A stretch of 64,000 bases of DNA from Pseudomonadales bacterium (GTDB lineage: Bacteria; Pseudomonadota; Gammaproteobacteria; Pseudomonadales; Azotimanducaceae). Below are positions 28,237 through 38,200 of this stretch, in pieces (positions within the stretch are counted from its first letter, which is position 1; each line of letters begins with the position of its first letter). The DNA lies in assembly GCA_011525295.1 (NCBI GenBank), contig WTGV01000059.1, positions 248,001 to 312,000 on the forward strand, written 5' to 3'. The notes beneath the pieces are model-generated. The model did not search any database and was not told the origin of the DNA. It worked only from the letters and a program-made list of their open reading frames with translations. Position numbers and translations under genes: made by a program.

Positions 28237-28854
28237 CAAACGACACAGAAAATTCTGATTATGAAGTTCGTAGTGGGACTTGGAATAATCGGTCTAGCCG
28301 ACGAATCCACCGACGAATCTGTGGACGAAACTGAATCAGACATTGTTGTGACCTCTGGTGTAGTAACAGAAATTATTGATGGGGATACTTTCAAATACTG
28401 TCCTACCAAGGACGACCCGTGCTCTGAAGATGAGTGGGTGGAAGTCGATTTATGGGGTGTAGATGCTCCAGAAATAACGCCCGAAGAGCAATTTTTTTCT
28501 AAAAAAGCCAGTCAATATCTCCTCGACGAACTACTGAAAGAAACTGTGGTCTTGGAACAAATGTGTACGGATGATGCAGGAAAACCAATGGTTAAAGTAC
28601 TAATCGTAAATCATCCGAATTCCAACTTCAACGTACATCTTTTAATGGAAGGACATGGATGGTCCACCGCCACCGATGAAGACGATGTTGCAGATGTCGT
28701 TTCTTACCGTGAAGCAGAAAAGTTTGCGCAAAAACGCAAGTTGGGATTGTGGCGCGAATTTGAACCAATCGCACCTTGGGATTGGCTGAAAATGCATGCC
28801 GATGAACTCGAATCAGATCAAGAATCGGATGCCGATTCCGCTGAATCAGAGTAA
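28222..28854 (+). CDS. Exported staphylococcal-nuclease-like protein with substituted catalytic residues
   Basis: 210 residues from the ATG at 28222; a second ATG at 28234 also works. Residues about 10-26 are hydrophobic, a probable signal peptide or anchor. A serine/acid-rich linker follows, then an SNase fold: VVTEIIDGDTFKY, VDLWGVDAPE and the closing helix EAEKFAQKRKLGLWRE. Against staphylococcal nuclease the metal aspartates and Glu43 are kept, but Arg35 aligns with Asp and Arg87 aligns with Lys (DDAGKPMVK). An acid-rich tail (ESDQESDADSAESE) ends the protein. It may be a weak nuclease or a non-catalytic binding protein. It overlaps the ankyrin gene by 4 bases. Confidence 0.8.
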   Translation: MKALMQTTQKILIMKFVVGLGIIGLADESTDESVDETESDIVVTSGVVTEIIDGDTFKYCPTKDDPCSEDEWVEVDLWGVDAPEITPEEQFFSKKASQYLLDELLKETVVLEQMCTDDAGKPMVKVLIVNHPNSNFNVHLLMEGHGWSTATDEDDVADVVSYREAEKFAQKRKLGLWREFEPIAPWDWLKMHADELESDQESDADSAESE

Positions 28855-29124
28855 GAGCTTTTGGAATTGACAAGCTGACTCAACCACCAAATTTGTTTAT
28901 ATGCGTCGATGTTTTTGACGCGTCAAATACCGATATTAAAGCAGAAATCTATTCCTCAACTTGTACGGTGAAAGGGGAAATTTTTCTCTCAAGTAGCTGA
29001 TATTGAACTAGTGTTGTGAAAAGGAAATTTCTCATCTGAGTTGCGTTTATTCAAGTCACTAGAGATGTGCACAATTCAACTAACACTCTCTTTCTTAACC
29101 TAAACACACCGGAGAATTTTCTTG

Positions 29125-29604
29125 ATGAAGATCAACGTGAATGGCACTACACACGACCTCGGTGAAATCAACCCCCGAACTCCTCTCCTATGGGTACTAC
29201 GCGATCATCTTTCACTCGTCGGTACCAAATATGGATGTGGAATCAGTCAATGCGGTGCTTGTACCGTACTGCTAAATGGCGAAGCGATGAAGTCTTGTCT
29301 CTATCCAGTGTCAGCAGTGGGAGATGCACGGGTCACCACTATCGAAGGAGTCACGGCAGAAGATGGCACGCTCACGCCATTACAACAAGCGTGGATCGAC
29401 CTAGATGTCGCCCAATGCGGGTACTGCCAAGCTGGTCAAATCATTTCAGCTGAAGCTTTGTTGCGCAAGAACCCGACACCGACTGACGATGAAATTTACG
29501 AGGCTATGGATCCTAACCTTTGTCGATGTGGCACGTACATCCGAATCCACAGCGCGATCAAACGAGTCGCAGACGAAAACAAGTCTGGGCAAAACGGAGG
29601 CTAA
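29125..29604 (+). CDS. [2Fe-2S] small subunit of a molybdenum hydroxylase (IorA/aldehyde dehydrogenase type)
   Basis: 159 residues; passes electrons from the molybdenum site of its partner subunit. The plant-ferredoxin-type cluster cysteines are C38, C43, C46 ([11 protein letters not shown]) and C58. The second cluster cysteines are C98, C101 (QCGYCQAGQ) and C133, C135 (LCRCG). The ATG at 29125 is preferred over the TTG one codon earlier and has GGAG about 10 bases upstream. The large subunit gene starts 2 bp after the stop. There is no FAD subunit, as expected for isoquinoline 1-oxidoreductase type enzymes that hand electrons to a cytochrome. Confidence 0.92.
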   Translation: MKINVNGTTHDLGEINPRTPLLWVLRDHLSLVGTKYGCGISQCGACTVLLNGEAMKSCLYPVSAVGDARVTTIEGVTAEDGTLTPLQQAWIDLDVAQCGYCQAGQIISAEALLRKNPTPTDDEIYEAMDPNLCRCGTYIRIHSAIKRVADENKSGQNGG

Positions 29605-29606
29605 CG

Positions 29607-31898
29607 ATGAGTACTGTGAACTACGACAGCGTGAATGAGATCACCGATTTCTTCACAAGGAATGCTCAACCAAACGATGCAATTCAAAGCGCACGTATCT
29701 TCAAATTAGACCGACGTCAGTTTCTGAAGTTGACCGGTACGGTAGGCGGGGGACTGATGTTGGGATTTGCTCTTCCACGCGCTCAAGCTCACGCAGACCA
29801 CGTCGATTTCAACCCAAATGGCTACGTCAAAATCGATTCCGAAGGTATCACGCTATACGCACCCAATCCAGAAATTGGCCAAGGAGTCAAAACTTCTTTA
29901 CCGATGATTGTCGCGGAGGAACTAGACGCGGATTGGACTGAAATCAGAGTAGTCCAATCGGAAATTAACCCAGCGGCCTACGGACAACAGTACGCAGGAG
30001 GTTCAACGGCGATCCCTAGTAATTACGCAAAACTACGGCAAGCAGGTGCTACCGCGCGCGCCATGCTAGTACAAGCCGCGGCCGAGCAATGGAGCGTTTC
30101 TCCCGGTACTCTATCGACCGAATTGAGTCAGGTCTTACACGCGGGAACAGGTCAACAGTTATCTTATCAAGAACTCGCAAGTTTGGCAGCAACATTACCG
30201 GTACCCTCCGCAGAGAATGTAAGACTTAAAAGTCCAATGCAATTTCGATTGCTCGGAACTCGCATTACCGGCGTAGATAACGAAGCTCTGGTACGTGGTG
30301 AACCATTATTTGGTATCGATGTGTCTCTACCCAATATGAAATACGCGATCTATCAAAAGTGTCCGGCGATTGGGGGTAGCGTGAAGTCAGCAAACATTGA
30401 AGAAATTAAAAAAATGTCTGGTGTGGTTGATGCCTTCGCTTTAGAAGGAACCGGCAACGACCTATTTCCTGGTGTCGCAATTATTGCGAATAGCACTTGG
30501 GAAGCGTTCCAAGCAAAACGCGCGCTCAAGATTGATTGGGACGAGACTAATGCCTCTAAAGACAGCTGGAGTGCCGCGAGGAAAGAGGCAGCTAGACTAG
30601 CTCAAGAACCTGCTACTCAGATCGCTAATAACGGTGATTTTGATGCGGCAATGTCCGCCAGTACTGTGTCTTCCAGCGGCTTCTACCAATATCACTTTGT
30701 AACTCACGCTCCGTTAGAGCCTCAAAACTGTACTGCACACTATAAAGGCGACTCCTTAGAACTTTGGGCACCGACTCAGACTCCGGGCTGGGCTATTCCT
30801 ACCGCAGCGAGATTGACTGGTTTGGAAGCCTCTCAAGTCACACTACATCTAATGCGTTGTGGGGGTGGATTTGGACGTAGGTTGTATAACGACTTTCTTT
30901 TCGAAGCAGCAGCGATCGCTCGACGATCCAAAAATCCTATAAAACTACAGTGGACTCGTGAAGATGATGTACGGTACGACCTGTTTCGAGCAGGTGGTTT
31001 TCACCAAATGGACGGTTGTGTTGATGACAATGGAGCAGTCACTGGATGGCGAAACCGATATATCGCATTCGCAACTGGTGGGCGACCCGCTATTAGCATG
31101 AGCGGTGGCGTCTTCCCTGGCGGCATGGTAGATAACTTACGAGTTGAACAAACATCACTAGACTGGGCACATCGATGTGCCGCGTGGCGCGCCCCCGGTT
31201 CCAATGTGTTCGCTTTCGTAGTACAGTGTTTTCTTGACGAACTGGCACATGCTGCACAACGAGACTCCCTTGAAGTATTGCTCGAAGTCCTTGGCGAACC
31301 TAGAGCCATCGGTGGTGGGAGGCGTGGTCAAGGCATGCACACGGGTCGAGCGGCAGGTGTCGTAAAACTTGCTGCAGAAAAAGCTGGTTGGGGGAAAGAT
31401 CTTCCAAAAAATTCTGGAATGGGAGTGGCTTTCTACTATAGTCATGCGGGGCACATCGGTATTGCGGCTGAAGTAAGCGTCGGGGGCGAAGAAGATACCG
31501 TTACAAATCGTAGCGGTGAGTCTGTGGTGCGGCGCAGACTGACGGTGCATAAAGTCACCGTGGCCGCTGATGTGGGACCTATCATAAACTTGAGCGGCGC
31601 TGAGAATCAAGCCGAAGGTAGCGTGATCGATGCACTATCGACGATGATGGACCTGTCAATAACGTTTGAAAACGGTCGAGCCGAACAAACGAATTTCGAC
31701 CAGTATCGAATAATGCGCGCTTCAGCCTCACCAGCCGTCGAGACGCACTTCATAGATACGGGCGAACACCCACCCACAGGTCTTGGTGAGCCCGTATTTC
31801 CGCCTCTCGCACCAGCCGTAGGAAACGCAATTTTTGCGGCATGTGGGCACCGAGTAAGAACGCTTCCAATAAGCGAGGAAGGATTTTATCTCGGTTAA
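29607..31898 (+). CDS. Molybdopterin large subunit, isoquinoline 1-oxidoreductase beta (IorB) type, Tat-exported
   Basis: 763 residues from the ATG at 29607 (CGGAGG 7 bases upstream); a longer frame reaches back into the small-subunit gene but is not needed. Residues 33-61 form a Tat leader: LDRRQFLKLTGTVGGG then a hydrophobic stretch ending AQA. About 30 residues precede it, an unusually long head. Molybdenum cofactor motifs: RCGGGFGRR near 417, AWRAPGS near 526 and the catalytic-glutamate loop GLGEPVFPPLAP near 726. Likely a periplasmic enzyme hydroxylating an aldehyde or N-heterocycle. The small subunit lacks a leader and probably hitch-hikes on this one. Confidence 0.92.
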   Translation: MSTVNYDSVNEITDFFTRNAQPNDAIQSARIFKLDRRQFLKLTGTVGGGLMLGFALPRAQAHADHVDFNPNGYVKIDSEGITLYAPNPEIGQGVKTSLPMIVAEELDADWTEIRVVQSEINPAAYGQQYAGGSTAIPSNYAKLRQAGATARAMLVQAAAEQWSVSPGTLSTELSQVLHAGTGQQLSYQELASLAATLPVPSAENVRLKSPMQFRLLGTRITGVDNEALVRGEPLFGIDVSLPNMKYAIYQKCPAIGGSVKSANIEEIKKMSGVVDAFALEGTGNDLFPGVAIIANSTWEAFQAKRALKIDWDETNASKDSWSAARKEAARLAQEPATQIANNGDFDAAMSASTVSSSGFYQYHFVTHAPLEPQNCTAHYKGDSLELWAPTQTPGWAIPTAARLTGLEASQVTLHLMRCGGGFGRRLYNDFLFEAAAIARRSKNPIKLQWTREDDVRYDLFRAGGFHQMDGCVDDNGAVTGWRNRYIAFATGGRPAISMSGGVFPGGMVDNLRVEQTSLDWAHRCAAWRAPGSNVFAFVVQCFLDELAHAAQRDSLEVLLEVLGEPRAIGGGRRGQGMHTGRAAGVVKLAAEKAGWGKDLPKNSGMGVAFYYSHAGHIGIAAEVSVGGEEDTVTNRSGESVVRRRLTVHKVTVAADVGPIINLSGAENQAEGSVIDALSTMMDLSITFENGRAEQTNFDQYRIMRASASPAVETHFIDTGEHPPTGLGEPVFPPLAPAVGNAIFAACGHRVRTLPISEEGFYLG

Positions 31899-31983
31899 TG
31901 CACGAAACTTTGTAATAAAAGTAAAGCGGTAATCCACTGAACCAGTCGTGGTTTTGACACAGTCAAGCGCACGCTAGCTGTTA

Positions 31984-33018
31984 ATGGCATACAAGCGTTT
32001 TATTTTTAACGAACGAGCTTTCCTAGCAAACTACGCATTGTTCAAAACGCGCGCTGTGCGTGCTTGCGGTGCTGTAGTAAAGGCAAATGGGTATGGAACC
32101 GGGGCTCGTCGAGCCGTGCACCTATTGCATCAAGAAGGGTGCCAGCACTTTTTCGTTGCTACGCCAAGTGAAGGAATAGCAATTCGCGATCTGACGACTG
32201 CGAATATCTATGTACTATCTGGCCCGATGAATGACTCAGCTGCAGAACAGATTAAGCAGCACAAATTGATCCCCGTGTTGAACACTCCTGATCAGATCAA
32301 ACTATGGGAATCCTATGAAAACCGTCCCTGTGCGATTCACGTGGACACTGGGATGCAACGTCTTGGATTTGACTCCAAAAGTTTGGACCGTCTAGACTTT
32401 TCTTCTTTAAAAGTTTGTCTTCTAATGACACATATGGCATGCGCCGACCAACCCGATCACCCGCAGAATCAGGTTCAAATAGCACAGTTCGAGAATATAA
32501 AAACTTACTTTCCCAACACGCCAACAAGCATTGGGAACTCGGCTGCAATTTTGATTGGTGAACAGTTCCAAGGGGATGTGACTCGTCCTGGTATAGGACT
32601 CTATGGCGGTAACCCATTTGTGAATCAAAAGAGTCCTGTCGAACCAGTATGCACTCTTGAAGGACAGGTCCTTCAGATTCGAGAAGTAGAACCGAACTCA
32701 CCCGTGGGGTACAGCGCTTCCTTTATCACGTCTATGCGTACTCGTATAGCAGTTGTTGGAATCGGCTACGCGGATGGGGTATCTCGCGCGCTGTCGAACA
32801 ACGGGTCAGTTGCCTTCCGCGGACAGTGCATGCCCATAATAGGAAAAGTCACTATGGATGCAATTCATGTAGACTGTACACAGGTTATTGATTTGAAAGA
32901 AGGTGATTTTGTTGAGCTCTTTGGTCCTACCATATCTGTCGATGAAGTTGCGACAAGAACGAATACGATCGCTTATGAAGTACTTACTCATGTCGGAAAC
33001 GCGACGGTGAGAGCTTGA
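31984..33018 (+). CDS. alr: Alanine racemase
   Basis: 344 residues. PLP enzyme interconverting L- and D-alanine for peptidoglycan. The PLP lysine is K33 in VVKANGYG, the opposing catalytic tyrosine is Y243 in VGYSASF, and the cofactor-binding regions [18 protein letters not shown] and [10 protein letters not shown] are all in order. The C-terminal barrel has [12 protein letters not shown] and VTMDAIHVD. Length is slightly short (usual about 360) but complete. ATG start. The next gene, mccB, begins 20 bp downstream, so the two are probably co-transcribed despite unrelated pathways. Confidence 0.95.
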   Translation: MAYKRFIFNERAFLANYALFKTRAVRACGAVVKANGYGTGARRAVHLLHQEGCQHFFVATPSEGIAIRDLTTANIYVLSGPMNDSAAEQIKQHKLIPVLNTPDQIKLWESYENRPCAIHVDTGMQRLGFDSKSLDRLDFSSLKVCLLMTHMACADQPDHPQNQVQIAQFENIKTYFPNTPTSIGNSAAILIGEQFQGDVTRPGIGLYGGNPFVNQKSPVEPVCTLEGQVLQIREVEPNSPVGYSASFITSMRTRIAVVGIGYADGVSRALSNNGSVAFRGQCMPIIGKVTMDAIHVDCTQVIDLKEGDFVELFGPTISVDEVATRTNTIAYEVLTHVGNATVRA

Positions 33019-33037
33019 GGAGAAAAAGGGACAAAAC

Positions 33038-34648
33038 ATGAACAATTTTCAGTCCAAGGTGAACTCTCGAGACAAGTCGTTCCGACAGAACCAACAAGAA
33101 AACCAAGCAATTGCGTCGAAACTGAGATCTTTACTAGACGAAATCGCACAGGGTGGTACGGAAAAGGCTCGAAACCTCCACGTGAAACGAGGGAAACTCT
33201 TACCTCGACAGCGAATCTCGACACTGCTTGATCGAGACTCGTCGTTTCTAGAATTTTCACCACTCGCCGGGTACCAACTTTACGAAGATGTTGTGCCCTG
33301 TGGTGGCATTATCACCGGCATTGGAAGAATCCACGGAACGCCATGTGTCATCGTTGCAAACGACGCAACCGTCAAAGGTGGTACGTATTACCCGATCACT
33401 GTAAAAAAACACTTGCGTGCTCAAACCATAGCTCTAGAGAATAACCTTCCGTGTCTTTATTTGGTCGATTCTGGAGGTGCATTTCTTCCATCGCAAGCAG
33501 AGGTTTTTCCTGATCGCGACCACTTCGGTCGCATTTTTTACAACCAAGCAAACATGTCGGCGCTTGGATTACCACAGATTTCAATTGTGATGGGTTCTTG
33601 CACGGCCGGTGGTGCTTATGTACCTGCGATGAGTGATCAAACGATTATTGTCAAGGAACAAGGTACTATCTTTTTAGGAGGTCCGCCTCTCGTCAAAGCG
33701 GCAACTGGAGAAGTCGTGGGTGCCGAAGAACTTGGGGGTGGCGACGTTCACACGCGCGTCTCGGGAGTGGCTGATCACTTAGCCGAAAATGACACTCACG
33801 CATTAACGATCGCACGCGAAATCGTTAGCGATAGTAATTTAAAGTTCCGAAATAAAGTAGACGTTGAGTCTTCAGAAGAACCCCTCTACGATCCCAACGA
33901 GATTTACGGGATTGTTCCTCCCGACACTAGGACTCCTTACGACGTTAGAGAAATACTCGCACGAATAGTGGATGGATCACGGTTGCAGGAATTCAAACCA
34001 CTGTACGGCGAAACTTTGGTCTGTGGTTTTGCCCGCGTCTTTGGCTATCCCGTAGCAATTTTGGCAAACAATGGCGTGTTGTTTGGCGAATCAGCATTAA
34101 AGGGTGCGCACTTCATCCAGCTCGCGGATAGACGAGGAATCCCTTTGGTGTTTTTCCAAAACATCACCGGCTTTATGGTTGGCAAGAAATACGAAAATTC
34201 TGGAATTGCGAAAGAAGGTGCTAAGATGGTGACTGCGGTTGCCTGTACTTCCGTTCCAAAATTCACAGTGATCATCGGTGGTTCCTTTGGTGCAGGGAAC
34301 TACGCGATGTGCGGTCGTGCGTATGACGCTCGGATGTTATGGACTTGGCCAAACGCTAGAATCTCGGTAATGGGGGGAGAACAAGCCGCCAACGTACTCG
34401 CCACGGTAAAGAGAGATAGCCTCACCGCAAAAGCGAAGACTTGGAACGAGACCGACGAAACAGTATTTATCGAAGAAATCCGCGCGCAATATGAGCAAGA
34501 GGGGCATCCATATTACGCGAGTGCACGCTTGTGGGACGACGGAGTTATCGACCCCGTAGATACTCGAAGTAATCTTGGCTTAGCATTGCAATGTGCAGCC
34601 CGCGAGTTCTCTGCGAACTCATCCAAGTTTGGTATTTTCCGTATGTAA
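33038..34648 (+). CDS. mccB: Methylcrotonyl-CoA carboxylase carboxyltransferase (beta) subunit
   Basis: 536 residues, exact family length. Carboxylates 3-methylcrotonyl-CoA in leucine degradation, cytoplasmic. The N-terminal carboxyltransferase half has [16 protein letters not shown], the [16 protein letters not shown] stretch and the oxyanion-hole region [15 protein letters not shown]. The C-terminal half has NITGFMVG and [19 protein letters not shown] is favoured over propionyl- or geranyl-CoA carboxylase by the [23 protein letters not shown] region. The biotin-carrying alpha subunit and the usual liuABE neighbours are absent from the window. It ends 1 bp from the convergent Lrp gene. Confidence 0.92.
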   Translation: MNNFQSKVNSRDKSFRQNQQENQAIASKLRSLLDEIAQGGTEKARNLHVKRGKLLPRQRISTLLDRDSSFLEFSPLAGYQLYEDVVPCGGIITGIGRIHGTPCVIVANDATVKGGTYYPITVKKHLRAQTIALENNLPCLYLVDSGGAFLPSQAEVFPDRDHFGRIFYNQANMSALGLPQISIVMGSCTAGGAYVPAMSDQTIIVKEQGTIFLGGPPLVKAATGEVVGAEELGGGDVHTRVSGVADHLAENDTHALTIAREIVSDSNLKFRNKVDVESSEEPLYDPNEIYGIVPPDTRTPYDVREILARIVDGSRLQEFKPLYGETLVCGFARVFGYPVAILANNGVLFGESALKGAHFIQLADRRGIPLVFFQNITGFMVGKKYENSGIAKEGAKMVTAVACTSVPKFTVIIGGSFGAGNYAMCGRAYDARMLWTWPNARISVMGGEQAANVLATVKRDSLTAKAKTWNETDETVFIEEIRAQYEQEGHPYYASARLWDDGVIDPVDTRSNLGLALQCAAREFSANSSKFGIFRM

Positions 34649-34649
34649 A

Positions 34650-35129
34650 TCAGCGAGGCGTGGATCCGGCTGTGATGGGTAGCTCGGTGGTGTACTTCAC
34701 TTGGCGCAGCGCAAACATCGAATTTAATGTCCCGACTTCTCGTAGTCGAATGAGTTTCTTATAGAGCAACGTCTCGTATGCTCCCACTTCAGCGACCACG
34801 ATTCGTAACAAGAAGTCAGTATCTCCCGAAACGCTGTAGCACTCTACTACCTCAGGAATGGTTGCGACCGACTCTTCAAACTTCTTAAGCATTTCGTCAC
34901 TGTGAGTCTTCAATTTCACGTGGACGAAAACATTGACCTTGAGTTCCAATAACTGTGCGTCCAACAGCGCGACTTGCTTGCGAATAAAGCCTTCATTTTG
35001 AAGTCGCTTGACTCTACGCCAACAAGGTGTTGCTGACAGCCCAATTCTGGCACCCAGTTCCTGAATGGAAACGGAAGCGTTCTCCTGTAACTGTCGGAGA
35101 ATGGAAATATCTAGTCTATCTAATTGCAT
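34650..35129 (-). CDS. Lrp/AsnC family transcriptional regulator
   Basis: 159 residues. N-terminal winged helix-turn-helix (about 4-50; LDISILRQLQENASVSIQEL then IGLSATPCWRRVKRL) and a C-terminal RAM/ligand-binding domain (about 68-145; HVKLKTHS, SVSGDTDFLLRIVV). Such proteins bind DNA as octamers and respond to amino acids. It is divergent from the indolepyruvate ferredoxin oxidoreductase gene across 138 bp of AT-rich DNA containing nested palindromes. Control of that gene by an aromatic or branched-chain amino acid is a reasonable inference from this arrangement. Confidence 0.93.
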   Translation of the reverse strand: MQLDRLDISILRQLQENASVSIQELGARIGLSATPCWRRVKRLQNEGFIRKQVALLDAQLLELKVNVFVHVKLKTHSDEMLKKFEESVATIPEVVECYSVSGDTDFLLRIVVAEVGAYETLLYKKLIRLREVGTLNSMFALRQVKYTTELPITAGSTPR

Positions 35130-35151
35130 CGCATTTCATCCTAAATAAATA

Positions 35152-35175
35152 ATCTATATTAGATTTATATTCTAA
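35152..35175. promoter_or_regulatory. Nested inverted repeats, probable Lrp-type operator
   Basis: Two overlapping perfect palindromes: ATCTA-TAT-TAGAT at 35152-35164 and TTAGA-TTTATAT-TCTAA at 35159-35175. The 15-bp, A/T-centred dyad form matches what Lrp/AsnC proteins recognise. They lie 22 bases upstream of the lrp-type start and about 95 bases upstream of the oxidoreductase start, well placed for autoregulation. A third palindrome, ATAGG-TCC-CCTAT, sits at 35234-35246, just before the oxidoreductase gene. Confidence 0.55.
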
Positions 35176-35267
35176 CATTTTACAATAAAGAGAAAGTATT
35201 GGTGCACATATTTTATTGATTTTGCATAACATAATAGGTCCCCTATGTCTACACGAATGTTCCTTAA

Positions 35268-38200
35268 ATGAAGCGTCGCGCCGATCTTTTCGAAACTCAA
35301 CTTTCTGACAAGTATACGATGACGGAGGGACCGATTTGGATCAACGGGACGCAAGTTATCACCCGCCTGTTGTTAGAGCAGAGTCGCCTCGATGTTAGGA
35401 ATGGGTTAAAGACTGCCGGATTTGTGAGTGGATATCGCGGCTCCCCATTGGGAGGCGTCGATCAAGCTTTAGCGCAAGAAGCTAAGCTTCTCAAAGACCA
35501 TAGGATCAAGTTCGAGCCCGGAGTAAATGAAGATCTAGCCGCTACGTCTGTATGGGGAACCCAACAGGCGAACATTTATCCTACTGCCAGCTACGATGGC
35601 GTGTTTGGATTATGGTATGGAAAGGCTCCAGGTGTCGATCGTTCGGGCGACGCATTTCGGCACGCGAACCGAGCCGGTACGTCAAAATTTGGAGGTGTGG
35701 TTGCACTTGTAGGCGATGACCCGGCGTGTAAGTCATCTACTCTCCCCTCAAACAGCATCGGTGCGTTGCGAGAATTTCAAATCCCAGTCCTAACACCATG
35801 CGATATCGAAGATCTACTCAACTTAGGACTCACCGCATGGGCGCTCTCGCGCTACTCCGGTTGTTGGGTCGCGCTAACTGCGATCACCGCAATCATGGAC
35901 AGTGCTACTACTCTAAGAACTGAAAAACTGAATTTCTCGTTTGAGTGTCCTGAAACGGAATTAGATCCTCACATCCGCCTACTTGATACCCCCCAAGAAC
36001 AAGAACTTCGAATCGCTTCAAAAATTGCACTCGCAGCTCGATTTGGCACAGTCAACAATCTGAACCACATAACTGTCGATACTGACAACCCGAGATTAGC
36101 AATCTTAGGTGTTGGGAAAGCGTACACTGACGTCCGGCAGGCACTTCGACTGATAGGATTTGCTGACGAACAAACACTAGCAGCGATCGGTGTTCGAATC
36201 GTGAAGATTGGACAAGTTTGGCCACTGGAATCCTCTCATGTAAAGACGCTACTGAAAGATGTTCCGGCGATCTTAGTGGTTGAAGGCAAGTATCCCTACT
36301 TGGAAGATACACTCAAGAGCATCCTCTATGGAAAAGATGCTCCGGACATCGAAGGACGCCGAACACGACACGGAAAAGAACTCTTTCCGACTGTTGGAGA
36401 AATAAGCTGTGATATGATCGTTCGTGCGCTCATCGATGTATTTCGAGATCACGGCATTTCTATTCCCAGATCGGACATAGCTCTTGGCGAACCTTGGGGA
36501 AGTGCGCACACGCCGGCTAACGCATCTAGATTACCGTTGTACTGTCCAGGATGTCCCCATAGCGTCTCAACAAAAATTCCAGAAGATAGTCGGGCACTCG
36601 CAGGTATTGGGTGTCATTACATGGTGCAATGGATGGACCGCAACACGCACACGTTTACTCATATGGGAGGTGAAGGTGCGAATTGGATCGGACAAGCTCC
36701 TTTTGTAGATGATCAACACATCTTTGTGAATCTAGGAGACGGTACCTACTTTCATTCCGGTCTCATGGCGATTCGTGCTTGTGTCGCCGCGGGGGTGAAT
36801 GTAACCTACAAAATTCTGTACAACGATGCAGTCGCGATGACAGGTGGACAAGCTGTTGAAGGTGATCTCACTGTAGATGACATTGTGCGACAGGTACTCG
36901 CAGAAAACGTCTCGGCAGTACATATCGTAACCGACGATCCTCAACGCTATGAAGAGCGTAATTACGAAGTCAGCCATCGCGACGATTTGGATAGAGTGCA
37001 AGCGCAGTTGCGACAAGTTAAAGGGTGCACCATTTTGATCTACGATCAAGTCTGCGCCAACGAATTGCGGCGACGTCGAAAGCGTGGTTTAATTCCGAAG
37101 AAGATGAAACGCGTCGTAATCAACGACGCCGTTTGTGAAGGATGCGGCGATTGCACGCGGGCCTCGATGTGTAGCGCAATCGAACCAGTAGTGACTGACC
37201 TCGGCGTGAAACGCAAGATCAATCAGACAGCTTGTAATCAGGATCTGAGTTGTATGCAAGGCTATTGTCCCGCGATGATCGAAATCGAAGCCGACCTAGT
37301 CGAGCCCGAGACCGTACAAATCGATCTGAGTTCACTTCCGAATCCTACTGTAGCACTACCTACAAGTGCAAATATTTTGGTCGCGGGTGTTGGTGGTACA
37401 GGTGTGGTGACTTTGAGTCAAGTCCTAGGCATGGCAGCCACTATTGAGGGTAAACATGCTTCGAATCTCGATATGACTGGACTCGCTCAGAAGGGTGGTG
37501 CAGTTTTTGCTAACGTCCGAATCAGCGACAATGAGGTTCTTCGTACCCAAATCTCCGAGCGTGAAACAGATGTGCTCCTCGGGTCCGATCTCGTAACCTC
37601 GCTATCCCAAGAATCAGTGACTACGCTCGACGATACTCGAACTAACATCGTGGTGAATACACATCTCGTGCCAACATCGAAGTTTGTCCTCCAACGCCAA
37701 GCAGATGTTGAAAATTCAGAACTAGTCGAACAGCTAGCCTCTTTCGGGCAGACGTTGAAGACCATTGATGCAGACAGACTTTCAGTACGAGTCAGTGGTG
37801 CGAGCACGACCGCGAACATGACGTTGTTCGGTTATGCATGGCAATTAGGGTTGATTCCATTAAAGGCAACCAGTATCGAACAGGCGTTGACGATCAACGC
37901 CACCCTTGTCGAGAAGAATATCTTAGCGTTTCGCGCGGGACGCAAGTTCGCGCTTGACTCCAACTTCCTCGACATTTCAGGTCAACCTGAAGAAGCAATG
38001 TTTCCAAAAGTCGAACGAACGTTGGAAGAACTCATAGATGATCGAACAGAGTTTCTGACAGAGTATCAAGATGCGAAGTACGCAGCTCGTTTACAGATTT
38101 TTGCGGACAAGATTCAAAGTGTAGAAAAACAGGTAGCTGGAGACTCCGAGACACTGTCAAGACTAGCAATCGAGACCTATTTCAAACTTCTGGCTACTAA

